DNA of 64,000 bases from JALZKA01 sp963753385 (GTDB lineage Bacteria > Actinomycetota > Thermoleophilia > Solirubrobacterales > 70-9). Positions 7,697-17,401 of this stretch are shown piece after piece (the stretch's first letter is position 1; the number at the start of each line of letters is the position of its first letter). Under the pieces are notes generated by a model. It was not told the DNA's origin, searched no databases, and saw only the letters and a list, made by a program, of their open reading frames with translations. Position numbers and translations under genes: made by a program. Location of the stretch: NCBI GenBank assembly GCA_963753385.1, contig CAVWCC010000008.1:868001-932000 (forward strand). Direction: 5' to 3'.

Positions 7697-8563
7697 ATGC
7701 CGCACTTCTCGGGCGTGATCACGGCGATGGTGACGCCGTTCACCGACGACGGCTCAATCGACCTCGAGCGCGCCCGCTCGCTCGCCTCGTACCTCGTCGA
7801 GCACGGGTCGCACGGCGTGGTCGTCGCGGGCACCACCGGCGAATCGCCGACTCTCGACGACGGCGAGAAGCTGCGGCTCTGCGAGGCGATCCTGGAAGAG
7901 GTGGGGGACGACGCGACCGTGATCCTCGGCACCGGATCCAACGACACGCGCCACAGCGCCGATCTCACGAAGCAGGCGACCCGGCTCGGCCCCCATGGCC
8001 TGCTGGTGGTCACGCCGTACTACAACAAGCCGAACGAGGCGGGCTTGCGTGCCCACTTCGCCGCGGTCGCCGAGGCCGCCGGCGAAACCCCGGTCGTCCT
8101 CTACAACATTCCCTCGCGCGCCGTCATCAACCTTCCCCCGGTCCTGCTCGCGTCGCTGGCGGCCGAGCTGCCCAACGTGGTCGCAGTGAAGCAGGCGAAC
8201 AACGACGACATGGGGCCGATCGAGGGCCTCGACGTGCTCGCCGGAAACGACGACATCTTCGCGCGCTGCCTCGAGGTCGGCGGGACCGGCGGCATCCTGG
8301 TGGCGTCCCACCTCGTGGGGCCGCGGATGCGGGCGATCTACGACGCCGCGACCGAGGGCGACCACGATCGGGCTCGAGCGATCGAGGACGAGCTGCGCCC
8401 GCTCTACGAGGCGATCGCCGGCGCGCCGCCCGCCGTGTCGATCAAGGCGGCGCTCGAGGCGGAAGGGCTGATCGGCGGCGCGCTCCGCCTCCCGATGGTG
8501 TCGGCCAGCGACGCCGAGAGGGCCCAGGTCCGCGGGGCGCTCGAAGCGGTGCCCACCGCGTGA
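7697..8563 (+). CDS. dapA: 4-hydroxy-tetrahydrodipicolinate synthase DapA
   Basis: TIM-barrel class I aldolase condensing pyruvate with aspartate semialdehyde. The 288-residue length is normal. VAGTTGESPTL, VVTPYYNKPNEAG, the tyrosine in YNIPSR and the Schiff-base lysine in VVAVKQANND are visible. It has its own likely leaderless -10 besides read-through from dapB, and ends with a 4-base GTGA overlap into rnj. Pairing of dapA with an RNase J gene is common in Actinobacteria. Confidence 0.96.
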   Translation: MPHFSGVITAMVTPFTDDGSIDLERARSLASYLVEHGSHGVVVAGTTGESPTLDDGEKLRLCEAILEEVGDDATVILGTGSNDTRHSADLTKQATRLGPHGLLVVTPYYNKPNEAGLRAHFAAVAEAAGETPVVLYNIPSRAVINLPPVLLASLAAELPNVVAVKQANNDDMGPIEGLDVLAGNDDIFARCLEVGGTGGILVASHLVGPRMRAIYDAATEGDHDRARAIEDELRPLYEAIAGAPPAVSIKAALEAEGLIGGALRLPMVSASDAERAQVRGALEAVPTA

Positions 8564-10224
8564 CAGCGGTTCGGATCCTCCCGCTGGGCGGCCTGGGGGA
8601 GATCGGCAAGAACATGACCGCCGTCGAGAGCGACGGCCGGATCGTGATCGTGGACGCCGGGGTGATGTTCCCCACGGCGGAGATGCTCGGAATCGACCTG
8701 GTCCTCCCGGATTTCACCAGCCTGCGCGAGCGGGCCGAGGACATCGACGCGATCGTGCTCACGCACGGCCACGAGGACCATGTGGGCGCGCTTCCGTACG
8801 TGTTGCGCGAGCTCGGTATCCCCGAGGCGATCTACGGCGGCCCGCTGACCCTGGGGCTCGTGCGCTCGAAGCTCGAGGAGCGGAAGATCCGCGACGCGCC
8901 GCTCAAGGTCCTCGAGGCCGGGGAGCGGGTCACGGCGGGCCCGTTCGAGATCGAAACGATCCACATGTCGCACTCGATCCCCGACGCCCGCGCGGTCGCG
9001 CTACACACGCCGCTCGGAGCGGTCCTCGTGACCGGCGACTATCGCTTCGACCAGACCCCGATCGACGGCCGGCCGGCCGACATCGCGCGCCTCGCGGAGC
9101 TGGGCTCGGAGGGCGTGCTGTGCCTCTGCGGAGACTCGACCAACGCGGACCGTCCGGGCGTGGTCCCCTCGGAGGCCACGGTCGGTCCGGCGCTCTCCCA
9201 AGTGTTCGCGGACTGCGAGGGACGGATCATCGTGACCTGTTTCGCGTCGAACGTGCACCGGGTCCAGCAGGTGATCGACGCGGCTGCGGGCCTCGACCGC
9301 AAGGTCGCCCTCGTCGGCCGCTCGATGCGCAAGAACTTCAACATCGCATCGAACCTGGGTATCGCGAACGCGCCGGACGGGATCCTGATCCAGCCCAAGG
9401 AGATTGAGGACTTCCCCGAGCACAAGGTGATTGCGATCAGCACCGGAAGCCAGGGCGAGCCGCTCTCGGCCCTGCGCCGGATGGCGTTCAACGACCACCG
9501 CGACGTCGAGCTCCACTCCGGCGACACGATCATCTTCTCGGCGACTGCAATCCCCGGGAACGAGCGCTCGGTCAACGAGACGATCGACAAGATCTACGAG
9601 ATCGGTGCGACCGTGGTCACGGCCGCCGATGCCCCGATCCACGTCTCCGGCCACGGCTCGCGCGAGGAGCTGAAGCTGATGCTGAACCTGACCCGGCCGC
9701 GCTACGTCTTCCCGTTCCACGGCGACCACAAGCGGATCCACCTGCACGCCGAGCTGGCGGAGGCGGTGGGGATCGAGCCCGACCGCATCTTCAAGGGCCG
9801 GAACGGGGTCGCGCTCGACATCGACGACTCCGGAGCCCGGTTCACCGAGGACTTCCACGCGGGCATGATCTTTGTCGACGGCGTCGACATCGGCGACCCG
9901 GACGACGTCGCCCTGCGCGACCGCCGCGCCCTGTCGGGCGACGGCGTCCTGATCGTCGTCGCGACCGTCTCGTCCGACAACGGCGAGTCCGTCGCGAGCC
10001 CCGAGGTGATCTTCCGCGGCGTCCCATTCATCGAGGGCGACGAGGCGCTCGAGCTGATCGAGGACGTCCGCGAGGTCGTGACCGACGCCCTCGCCGACGC
10101 CTCCGGCGACGGTGTCCGCGAAGCGGCGCTCCTCCAGGAGGACATCCACGACGACGTCGCCGAGTTCATCTACGAGCGCCTCCGCCGCCGCCCGATGGTC
10201 CTACCGGTCGTCGTCGAGGTCTGA
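8560..10224 (+). CDS. rnj: Ribonuclease J
   Basis: 554-residue metallo-beta-lactamase/beta-CASP ribonuclease with 5'-3' exonuclease and endonuclease activity in mRNA decay and rRNA maturation. The zinc motif HGHEDH is at residues 69-74, followed by GDYRFDQTP, the beta-CASP stretch GRSMRKNFNIA, ISTGSQGEPLSAL, and HVSGHGSREELK. The C-terminal RNase J domain is complete. Start GTG 8560 overlaps the dapA stop. Together with pnp and rny in this window it makes up the main RNA-degrading enzymes of the cell. Confidence 0.96.
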   Translation: MTAVRILPLGGLGEIGKNMTAVESDGRIVIVDAGVMFPTAEMLGIDLVLPDFTSLRERAEDIDAIVLTHGHEDHVGALPYVLRELGIPEAIYGGPLTLGLVRSKLEERKIRDAPLKVLEAGERVTAGPFEIETIHMSHSIPDARAVALHTPLGAVLVTGDYRFDQTPIDGRPADIARLAELGSEGVLCLCGDSTNADRPGVVPSEATVGPALSQVFADCEGRIIVTCFASNVHRVQQVIDAAAGLDRKVALVGRSMRKNFNIASNLGIANAPDGILIQPKEIEDFPEHKVIAISTGSQGEPLSALRRMAFNDHRDVELHSGDTIIFSATAIPGNERSVNETIDKIYEIGATVVTAADAPIHVSGHGSREELKLMLNLTRPRYVFPFHGDHKRIHLHAELAEAVGIEPDRIFKGRNGVALDIDDSGARFTEDFHAGMIFVDGVDIGDPDDVALRDRRALSGDGVLIVVATVSSDNGESVASPEVIFRGVPFIEGDEALELIEDVREVVTDALADASGDGVREAALLQEDIHDDVAEFIYERLRRRPMVLPVVVEV

Positions 10225-10265
10225 GTCGGCGGGCGCTCGGCGGGCGTTCCACCGAACGCGCATTC

Positions 10266-10306
10266 CGGTCGCTGTTAGCCGCGAAATCCGCGGTTATCAG
10301 CGACCG
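10266..10306 (+). terminator. Long hairpin after rnj
   Basis: An 18-bp stem (10266-10283 with 10289-10306) with one U-U mismatch and one G-U pair closes a 5-base AAATC loop. The following CGTTTG is a poor U-tract, so termination efficiency is uncertain, but its place right after the dapB-dapA-rnj operon fits a terminator. Confidence 0.6.
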
Positions 10307-10319
10307 CGTTTGAACGGAA

Positions 10320-11135
10320 ATGGACCTTCGTCGCTGGCCGGTCCGTATCCCACGCGTGGAGAAGCTCCGCCGGATGGCCGGACTGCCCGCGGTGCTGATC
10401 TGGCTGGCCGCCGCTCCGGCGCCTGCGGCCGCCGGCTACGACATCGCCCACATCGTGGAGCGCACATGTGAGCCAGGGGGTCCGTTGATCGTCACGGACC
10501 TGTACAAGCTTCCTCGAGATCGAGATCGATTCCTCACAGAACCGGGCGAGGTGATCGGGTGTCCGCCGGCGGGGCCGGACAACGCGTTTCAGATTGCTGC
10601 GGGTCCTGAGGGGATTGGCGGGGAGCCATACCTCTGCACCTACCTCAGCCTCATGAATGGCGAAGGCGGAGACACGTGTTCTAGTAGCGCATCGGGCGGA
10701 CAGCCAACGGTGAATCCCGTTCGGGCAGTGCAAGTCGGCGACTCGGGCCGACTGACAATCGTCGGGATAGTGACTGAGGATGTCGCTAGCGTGGCGTTGG
10801 CAGGGACCAGGTCAGTCTCGAGCGCTCCCGTGATGCCGATCATGGGCGACTGGATCGCGCGCTTGGGCTCGGCCCGTTTCAGCTATTTCGCTCTTGCAAT
10901 CGATTCCCGCGCTGTATGCGCAGGCGAGCCAGTTCGGGTGCTGGGTCTCGACGGTTCTGGCCGACCGATTGCCGAAAACACGATCTCGACCTCGACTTCT
11001 CTGCTGAGCGATGAGGCGTCTGCGCGCAAGCTCGCGTCCCTCTGTCCAACGCCGGCCCCGGACACTCCGATCGCAGCCGGATGGCTCGCTGACATCAGCG
11101 CCATCCTGCGATCGCTCTTCAGCGCACTGATTTGA
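10320..11135 (+). CDS. Predicted secreted protein of unknown function
   Basis: 271-residue protein I do not recognise. An N-terminal basic stretch is followed by a hydrophobic segment (LPAVLIWLAAAPAPAAAGY) that looks like a signal peptide with cleavage near the last AAA-G. The mature part has six or more cysteines, no obvious catalytic motif and ends with a hydrophobic C-terminus (ILRSLFSALI). Start is uncertain: ATG 10320, GTG 10356 or ATG 10374 all keep the signal peptide. By eye its base composition is less GC-rich and its codon use less biased than its neighbours, and it is boxed between two hairpins, suggesting a later insertion transcribed on its own. Confidence 0.6.
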   Translation: MDLRRWPVRIPRVEKLRRMAGLPAVLIWLAAAPAPAAAGYDIAHIVERTCEPGGPLIVTDLYKLPRDRDRFLTEPGEVIGCPPAGPDNAFQIAAGPEGIGGEPYLCTYLSLMNGEGGDTCSSSASGGQPTVNPVRAVQVGDSGRLTIVGIVTEDVASVALAGTRSVSSAPVMPIMGDWIARLGSARFSYFALAIDSRAVCAGEPVRVLGLDGSGRPIAENTISTSTSLLSDEASARKLASLCPTPAPDTPIAAGWLADISAILRSLFSALI

Positions 11136-11168
11136 GCCGGATATCAAGCGCGGAGCGCCCGAAAAAAC

Positions 11169-11211
11169 GGCCCGCCGGCTCTCAGGGAGGGGGAAGAGCC
11201 GGCGGGCCTTT
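11169..11211. terminator. Strong bidirectional intrinsic terminator
   Basis: Perfect 14-bp stem (11169-11182 with 11195-11208), 12-base loop, followed by TTT on the plus strand and preceded by six A residues (11162-11167) that become a U-run on the minus strand. It can end both the secreted-protein gene (+) and the kinase gene (-). Confidence 0.85.
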
Positions 11212-11320
11212 AGCTTGGCTTCGAGTGCCAAGGGCTCGCCGTGATCGGGGGAGTCCGGGGGATCCGGCGAGCTGTGTCTCGTCCGTAGGAACGAGAGTAG
11301 GTCTCCGATGTAAATGAACC

Positions 11321-12783
11321 CTAAACGTTCGCTGAGAGTTTGTTAGGAGCCTCCACGGGCGCCTCTGAGGCCGGCAGCGTGACCGTGAACCGGGCGCCCC
11401 TGTCGGGGTCGTTGCCCGCGGAAACCGTGCCCCCGTGCGAGGTCGCGACCGCCCGGACGATCGCCAGGCCGAGCCCGGTGCCCGAGTCCATGGCGAGGTC
11501 GGCGGGGCCGCCGCCGCGGACGAAGCGGGAGAAGACCTGTTCTTCCATGCCCTCGGGGAGGCCGGGGCCGTCGTCGGCGACCTCGAGTACCGCCTGGCCG
11601 TCGCGCCGAGCGACGCTGACTTCGACGGTGGACCCGGGCGGGGTGTGGCGGACGGCGTTGTCGAGCAGGTTGACGGTGAGCCGGTGGAGCTCGTCGGGGT
11701 TGCCCGAGATCGGAACCGGTCCGTCGGTCGTCGAGCTCGAGCCGGTGGCCGTCGGCAACCGGGCGGACCTCGTCCACGGCGGCCGCGGCGATCTCAACCA
11801 GATCGCACGGCGTCCGCTCGCCGACTCGACCGGCATCCGCGCGGGCGAGCATCAGGAGGTCGGCGACGAGCCGGCGCATCCGCCGCGAGGAGCGCAGCGC
11901 GGAGTCGACCATCTCGCTCTCGTCGCCGCCTCCGGCCTCGAGGCGCTCCTGGAGCAGCTCGAGGTTCGCGAGGATGCTTGTGAGCGGCGTTCGCAGCTCG
12001 TGCGAAGCATCGGCGATGAACTCGCGCTGTGCCTGGACCATCTGCTGGGACTCGGTCCGTGCCGCGTCGAGCTCGTGGAGCATCGAGTCGAGCGTCCGGG
12101 CGAGCTCGGCCACCTCGTCCTCGGCATTCGGCTGCGGGCATGCTCAGCGACGGGTCACGGGTGGTTGCGATCTCCCGCGCTGTCGCCGTCAGGCCGGCGA
12201 TCGGGCGCATCGCCCGCTGCGCGATCCAGAGGCCCGCGAGGGTGGCGAGCAGGGCGCCGCCGCCGACACCGACGCCCAGGAACAGCCAGAGGCGGTCGAT
12301 CGTCGCGTCGAGCTCGTCGTGGTCGCGGGCGAACTGCACGTAAGACGGATCGGGGCGTTCGCTGGCCAGTGGTTGGACCTGACTGGTCGCAACCTCGCAG
12401 CTGGCCAAAAGAGACTGGTTCCGAGCTGCTGGGCTGGGAAGCGGGCGCTCGTCCGTGACCATGGCTCGTTGCCCTCCACGTCGACGATGCGGATCGGATC
12501 CGTCGGCGCCTTGAGCGATCTTGTCGAGCGGCGCTCGCATCGACCTGGGGCTGACCGCTGAGCGGATCCAGCGCGGACCGACCGTGAGCGCGAGCTCGCT
12601 CGCTTTCGCCTCGAGTTCGTCGCGGAAGTCCGCCCGCAGGCGGTTCTCGACGAGTCGCCCGACGCCGGCGGCGAACACGAGCAGGATCGCGAAGGTCAGC
12701 CCGGCCGAAACGCCGGCGATGCGCCAGCGAACCGGCCAGCGCGACGGGGACAGCGCCAGCGGGCGCTTGCCCGCGGGTGCCAC
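11321..12783 (-). pseudogene. Sensor histidine kinase broken by about four frameshifts
   Basis: Partner kinase of the adjacent OmpR-type regulator, but no single frame covers it. From GTG 12783 (1 base after the regulator stop) one frame encodes the first membrane segment and part of the sensor region. It changes frame near 12510, changes back near 12420 before the second membrane segment (LWLFLGVGVGGGALLATLAG), changes near 12135 at the end of the HAMP region, and again near 11725. Joined, the pieces give a complete kinase: H-box SHELRTPLT, N-box LLDNAVRHTP, G1 ADDGPGLPEG, G2 DSGTGLGLAIV. Every motif is intact, so either the gene was lost very recently or the sequence contains indels. The last frame ends at 11321. 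Confidence 0.8.
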
Positions 12784-12784
12784 G

Positions 12785-13486
12785 TCAGTCCTCGCGAGCC
12801 GAGCGCATGACGTAACCGGCGCCCCGCTTCGTGTGAAGGAGCCGCGGCTCGCCACCCTCCTCGAGCTTGCGTCGGAGGTTCGAGATGAAGACGTCGATCG
12901 TGTTCGTCATCGCCAACGGGTCGTACCCCCAGACCTCCTCGAGCAGGCGCTCGCGCGAGACGACCAGCCGCTCGTTCCGCATCAGGAACTCGAGCAGCTC
13001 GAACTCGCGGGCGGTGAGCTCGATCTCGCGGTCGCTGCGAACGACCTCGCGCGTCGCGGGGTTCAGCTTCAGGTCGCCGAGAACCAGGGCGGCGGCGCCG
13101 CGCGGGGGCCGCCGGCGCATCAGGGCGCGCATCCGCGCCAGGAGCTCCTGGCGCTCGAACGGCTTCACGAGGTAGTCGTCGGCGCCGGTGTCGAGGCCCT
13201 CGACGCGATCGTCCAGGTCCGAGCGTGCGGTGAGGATCAGCACCGGGACGTCGTCGTCGGCGCGCAGCCTTCGCAAGACCTCGACGCCGTCGAGCTTCGG
13301 GAGGCCGAGGTCGAGGATCACGACGTCCGGCATGAACTCCGCGGCGGCCGTGAGCGCCTCCTCGCCGTCGCCGGCGCTGCGGACCTCGTGGCCCTCCTGC
13401 CGCAGCGTTCGGCGCAGGACGTCGGCAATCTCCTGGTCGTCCTCGACGACCAGAACCCGCCCGGTTGCGGACTCGTTCTCGAGCAT
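12785..13486 (-). CDS. OmpR/PhoB-family response regulator
   Basis: 233-residue two-component regulator. The receiver domain has the acidic pair VEDD, the phospho-acceptor Asp in DVVILDLGLPK, the Thr of LTARSD and the Lys of DYLVKPF. The C-terminal winged-helix DNA-binding domain (ELTAREFELLEFLMRN ... TNTIDVFISNLRRKLE ... GAGYVMR) is intact. ATG 13486 is preceded by TACCCT at 8 bases on the minus strand. The neighbouring kinase is frameshifted, so if the frameshifts are real this regulator may be an orphan. It is transcribed divergently from ftsK. Confidence 0.95.
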   Translation of the reverse strand: MLENESATGRVLVVEDDQEIADVLRRTLRQEGHEVRSAGDGEEALTAAAEFMPDVVILDLGLPKLDGVEVLRRLRADDDVPVLILTARSDLDDRVEGLDTGADDYLVKPFERQELLARMRALMRRRPPRGAAALVLGDLKLNPATREVVRSDREIELTAREFELLEFLMRNERLVVSRERLLEEVWGYDPLAMTNTIDVFISNLRRKLEEGGEPRLLHTKRGAGYVMRSARED

Positions 13487-13607
13487 GGGGACTAAGGGTA
13501 GGCAGGTTGTGCGCTTTGCAGCGCAATCTTTAGCGCGAAATTAGGGGTGGCCCGCCAGGCGCGCCACGCACAAAGGGGACCGTGCTCAGGCGTCGAACCC
13601 ATCTCCG

Positions 13608-16070
13608 ATGGCCCGAGCCACGACGAGCACGCGTGCCCGCAGGGGCACGCTCAAGAAGCGCGCGCCCGTTCGCCGCAAGCCAGACCCGCGCCGGCGTGCG
13701 AAGGAGGCCTTCGAGGGGCTCGAGCAGCGGCACTTCGACCTGATCGGGCTGATCATGGTCGCCGCCGGGGTCTACGCCGCATTCGTCCTCTACCTCGACT
13801 GGGACGGCGGTCGGGTCGGCTCGTGGATGGAGACGGCGCTCGACTACTCGGTCGGGCGGGTCGCGTTCGTGGTCCCCGTCATGGTCTTCGGGCTCGGGCT
13901 GGCGCTGATCGCGCGGCCGATGATCCGCGCGCCGCGTGCGCTGAACGTTGGCGCTCTTCTGGTCCTCCTCGCGTTGCTTCTCGCGTTCGCCGCCGGCACC
14001 CTCGGGCTCGGGCCCGACCGGCCGGTCCGGGACGGCTACTTCGAGCCGCGCTTCTACACCGTGCATGGAGGAGCGGTGGGCGAGGCGCTCTACTGGGCGT
14101 CCACGACGCTGTTCCAGCGCCTCGGTGCGCAGATCCTGGCGGTGCTCATGCTGCTGTCGGGCGTGCTGCTGCTCAGCGGGATGACGATCGCGAACGTCTT
14201 CGCGAACGCGGGCGGCGCGGCTCGCCGTGCCCGTGACACCACCCGAGAGATGGCGAGGACAGTGCGTCCCGGCAGCGAGCCACCCGGCTGGGCGGAGCCC
14301 GCAGGCGACGACATCCAGATCACGCGCGCGAACGCGACCGAGCCGTTCGTCACCGAGCCGCTCAGCCACGAGCCGGTCTGGGAGGACGAGGGCGTCGCCG
14401 AGGAGGCGGAGGAGGCTGAGGAGAAGCCCGAGACCGGGACCCACGCCGCGTTCAGCTACGACCAAGCGCACGGCGCCGGAGCCGCGCCTCCAGAGGGGAG
14501 CGCCGCGCCGGCCGCGGAGTCGGAAAAGCCTTCTCAGGGTGAGCTCACTCCGATGGGCAACAAGCGGACCGACGGGATCACGGTGTCGGACGAGGCAGCG
14601 TACGTGCCGCCGGAGGTGAAGCTGCTCGAGAAGGGCAAGGGCGACCCGGGGCCGGATCCCCGCGACCGCGAGGCGACCGCGAAGTCGCTGCTCGAGGCGC
14701 TCCAACACTTCGGGATCGAGGCGCGGATGCTCGGGATGGTCTCCGGGCCGCACGTGAGCCGCTACGAGTTCCAGCTTGCGCCGGGGACCAAGGTCTCGAA
14801 GGTCGCTCAGCTCAAGGACGACCTCGCCTACGCGCTGGCGTCGACCGACATCCGCATCCTGGCGCCGATCCCCGGCAAGAAGGCCGTAGGCGTCGAGGTC
14901 CCCAACTCGCGCCGGCGCCTGGTTCGGCTCGGCGACATCTACGAGGGCCGGCCGAAGGGCTCGTCGCCGCTCGTCGCCTGGCTCGGCAAGGACGTTTCAG
15001 GCCATGCCTGCTGGACCGACATCGCGCTGATGCCGCACCTGCTCGTCGCCGGCACTACCGGGTCGGGCAAGTCCGGCTCTATCAACGCGATCCTGAGCTC
15101 GATCCTGCTGCACGCGTCGCCGAACGAGTGCCGCCTGGTGCTGGTCGACCCGAAGCGGGTCGAGCTGAACCACTACGAGACGCTGCCGCATCTCCTGACC
15201 CCGGTCGTGACCAACCCCCGGCTCGCCGCCAACGTGCTGGCGAACCTGATCGGCGAGATGGAAAGCCGCTACCAGGTGATGGGCGAGGCCCGCGCGCGAA
15301 ACCTCGCCGAGCTGAACAAGGCGCGGCGCAAGGAGGGCGAGCCGCCACTGCCGCACATCCTCTGCGTGATCGACGAGCTCGCCGACCTGATGATGGTCGC
15401 CCCGGCCGAGGTCGAGGACTCGATCATCCGGCTCGCCCAGAAGTCGCGGGCGGTCGGCATCCACCTGGTGCTGGCCACCCAGCGGCCGTCGACCGACGTG
15501 ATCACCGGCACGATCAAGGTCAACATCCCAGCCCGGATCGCGTTCGCGGTCGCCTCCCAGGTGGATTCCCGGGTGATCCTCGACCAGGGCGGCGCAGAGA
15601 CCCTGTTGGGGCAGGGCGACATGCTCTTCCGGCCGATCGGCACCTCGAAGCTCCAGCGGATCCAGGGCGCGTTCCTGACCGAGGCCGAGATCGGGCGCCT
15701 CGTCAGCCACTGGTCGAAGCAGGGGGAGCCGGACTTCGACGTCGCCCTACTCGAGGACACCTCGGCCGACAGCGTCGAGCCGGGCGACGGCGAGTTCTCG
15801 CCCGATCAGGACGATCTGCTCGAGGACGCCGCGCGGATCGTGGTCGAGAGCGGGACCGCGTCGGTCTCGATGATCCAGCGCCGCCTGCGGGTGGGATACA
15901 CGCGCGCCGGCCGGCTGATCGACATGCTCGAGCGCCGGGGCATCATCTCCGGCTACGAGGGCTCGAAGCCGCGGCAGGTCCTGGTCTCGATGGCCGATCT
16001 CTCGCGGGTCCTTGGCGGTGCCGGCGGAGGCACCGAGAGCGAACCGGAGCCCGAGCCCGTCGAACCGTAA
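13608..16070 (+). CDS. ftsK: DNA translocase FtsK/SpoIIIE
   Basis: 820-residue septal DNA pump that clears chromosome ends during division. A basic N-terminus (RARRGTLKKRAPVRRK) precedes four or five hydrophobic segments between residues about 45 and 200, then an acidic/proline linker, the FtsK alpha/beta motor with Walker A GTTGSGKS near residue 484 and Walker B CVIDELADLMM, and a C-terminal gamma winged helix (IQRRLRVGYTRAGRLIDMLE) that reads KOPS-type sequences. ATG 13608 gives the basic start. The 121-base gap upstream also holds the regulator promoter on the other strand and GCGC-rich short repeats; I cannot assign an ftsK promoter with confidence. Confidence 0.96.
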   Translation: MARATTSTRARRGTLKKRAPVRRKPDPRRRAKEAFEGLEQRHFDLIGLIMVAAGVYAAFVLYLDWDGGRVGSWMETALDYSVGRVAFVVPVMVFGLGLALIARPMIRAPRALNVGALLVLLALLLAFAAGTLGLGPDRPVRDGYFEPRFYTVHGGAVGEALYWASTTLFQRLGAQILAVLMLLSGVLLLSGMTIANVFANAGGAARRARDTTREMARTVRPGSEPPGWAEPAGDDIQITRANATEPFVTEPLSHEPVWEDEGVAEEAEEAEEKPETGTHAAFSYDQAHGAGAAPPEGSAAPAAESEKPSQGELTPMGNKRTDGITVSDEAAYVPPEVKLLEKGKGDPGPDPRDREATAKSLLEALQHFGIEARMLGMVSGPHVSRYEFQLAPGTKVSKVAQLKDDLAYALASTDIRILAPIPGKKAVGVEVPNSRRRLVRLGDIYEGRPKGSSPLVAWLGKDVSGHACWTDIALMPHLLVAGTTGSGKSGSINAILSSILLHASPNECRLVLVDPKRVELNHYETLPHLLTPVVTNPRLAANVLANLIGEMESRYQVMGEARARNLAELNKARRKEGEPPLPHILCVIDELADLMMVAPAEVEDSIIRLAQKSRAVGIHLVLATQRPSTDVITGTIKVNIPARIAFAVASQVDSRVILDQGGAETLLGQGDMLFRPIGTSKLQRIQGAFLTEAEIGRLVSHWSKQGEPDFDVALLEDTSADSVEPGDGEFSPDQDDLLEDAARIVVESGTASVSMIQRRLRVGYTRAGRLIDMLERRGIISGYEGSKPRQVLVSMADLSRVLGGAGGGTESEPEPEPVEP

Positions 16071-16080
16071 AGATGCGTCT

Positions 16081-17379
16081 GTGACGCAGGCCGAAAACGG
16101 GGTGGTCCGCGCCGGGATCGTGGTCACCGGGACCGAGGTGATCACCGGCACGATCACCGACCGCAACGGCCCATGGATCTCGCAGCGCCTCGGCGAGCTG
16201 GGCGTGGAGGTCGCGCACATCCTCGTCGTTGCGGACCGGCCAGATGATCTCGAGGCGAGCCTCGCGTTCCTCGCCTCCGACGGCGTGGACCTGATCGTGA
16301 CCAGCGGCGGCCTGGGGCCGACAGCCGACGACCTCACCGCCGAGGTCGTAGCCCGGTTTGCCGGCCGCGAACTGGTCCTCGACGAGGGCATGGAGTCCAA
16401 GATCGCCGAGATCCTCTCCGGCTTCGCCCGGCGGCTCGGCTTCGACCTCGATGCGCTTCGCGACGCGAACCGCAAGCAGGCGATGGTGCCCGAGGGCGCG
16501 ACCACGATCGACCCGGCCGGAACCGCGCCGGGGCTGGTCGTGCCCGTGGACGACGGGCCGACCGTGATCGTGATGCCGGGGCCGCCGCGCGAGCTCCAGG
16601 TGATGTGGCCGAAGGCGCTCGAGACCGAGCCCGCGCAGGCGGTGCTGAACCGAGCCGAGCCGTACTCGGGCGCGATGCTCCGCCTGTTCGGGGTCCCGGA
16701 GTCGGAGATCGCCAAGAGCCTGCTCGAGATCGAGGGGGATGGGGTAGCACTCGACCGGCTCGAGATCACGACCTGCCTGCGCAAGGGTGAGCTCGAGATC
16801 GAGATCCGCCACAGGCCCGGGGCCGAGCGGGAGCGCGCGGCCTTGATCGACGGCATCGCAAAGCGCCACGGCCGCTTCCTGTTCAGCCGCGACGGGACGA
16901 CGATCGACGAGCAACTGGCCGAGCTCCTCGAGGGCCACAAGATCGCGACCGCGGAGTCGTGCACCGGCGGGCTCCTCGCGGCGCGCCTGACCGAGCTCGA
17001 CGGCGCCTCGGCCTACGTCCAGGGAGGCGCGGTCACCTACTCGAACGAGGCGAAGACCGAGCTGCTCGGCGTGCCCGCCGAGATGATCGAACAGCACGGG
17101 GCGGTTTCGAACGAGGTGGCCGAGGCGATGGCGGACGGCGCGCTCGGGCGGTTCGAGGCCGATATCGCTGTCGGGATCACGGGCATCGCCGGTCCGACCG
17201 GAGGCACCGAGGAGAAGCCGGTCGGCTACGTCTGCATCTGCGTCAAGACATCGAACGGAGCCAAGCTCGCCCGCGACCCGGTGATCCCGGGCAACCGCGC
17301 CGACATCCGCGAGCGCTCAGCGCTCCTCGGCATGCACCTCGTCCGGCGGATCCTGCTGGGCGAGGACTTCCCGCTCTAG
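16081..17379 (+). CDS. cinA: CinA-like competence/damage-inducible protein (pyrophosphatase and NMN deamidase domains)
   Basis: 432 residues with an N-terminal MoCF/COG1058 domain (GIVVTGTEVITGTITDRNG, TSGGLGPTADD, MPGPPRELQVMW), associated with ADP-ribose pyrophosphatase activity, and a C-terminal CinA domain (ATAESCTGGLLAARLTE, GGAVTYSNEAKTELLGV, TGIAGPTGGTEEKPVG) that deamidates NMN for NAD recycling. GTG 16081 is chosen since it gives the usual TQAENGVVRAGIVVTG start; codons upstream are ftsK tail out of frame. AAAGAT at 16069-16074 lies 6 bases before it. cinA lies near recA in many bacteria, and here thpR-recA-recX follow after a short inserted block. Confidence 0.95.
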   Translation: MTQAENGVVRAGIVVTGTEVITGTITDRNGPWISQRLGELGVEVAHILVVADRPDDLEASLAFLASDGVDLIVTSGGLGPTADDLTAEVVARFAGRELVLDEGMESKIAEILSGFARRLGFDLDALRDANRKQAMVPEGATTIDPAGTAPGLVVPVDDGPTVIVMPGPPRELQVMWPKALETEPAQAVLNRAEPYSGAMLRLFGVPESEIAKSLLEIEGDGVALDRLEITTCLRKGELEIEIRHRPGAERERAALIDGIAKRHGRFLFSRDGTTIDEQLAELLEGHKIATAESCTGGLLAARLTELDGASAYVQGGAVTYSNEAKTELLGVPAEMIEQHGAVSNEVAEAMADGALGRFEADIAVGITGIAGPTGGTEEKPVGYVCICVKTSNGAKLARDPVIPGNRADIRERSALLGMHLVRRILLGEDFPL

Positions 17380-17401
17380 CCGCCGCCGATCTGCCGCGGC
17401 T

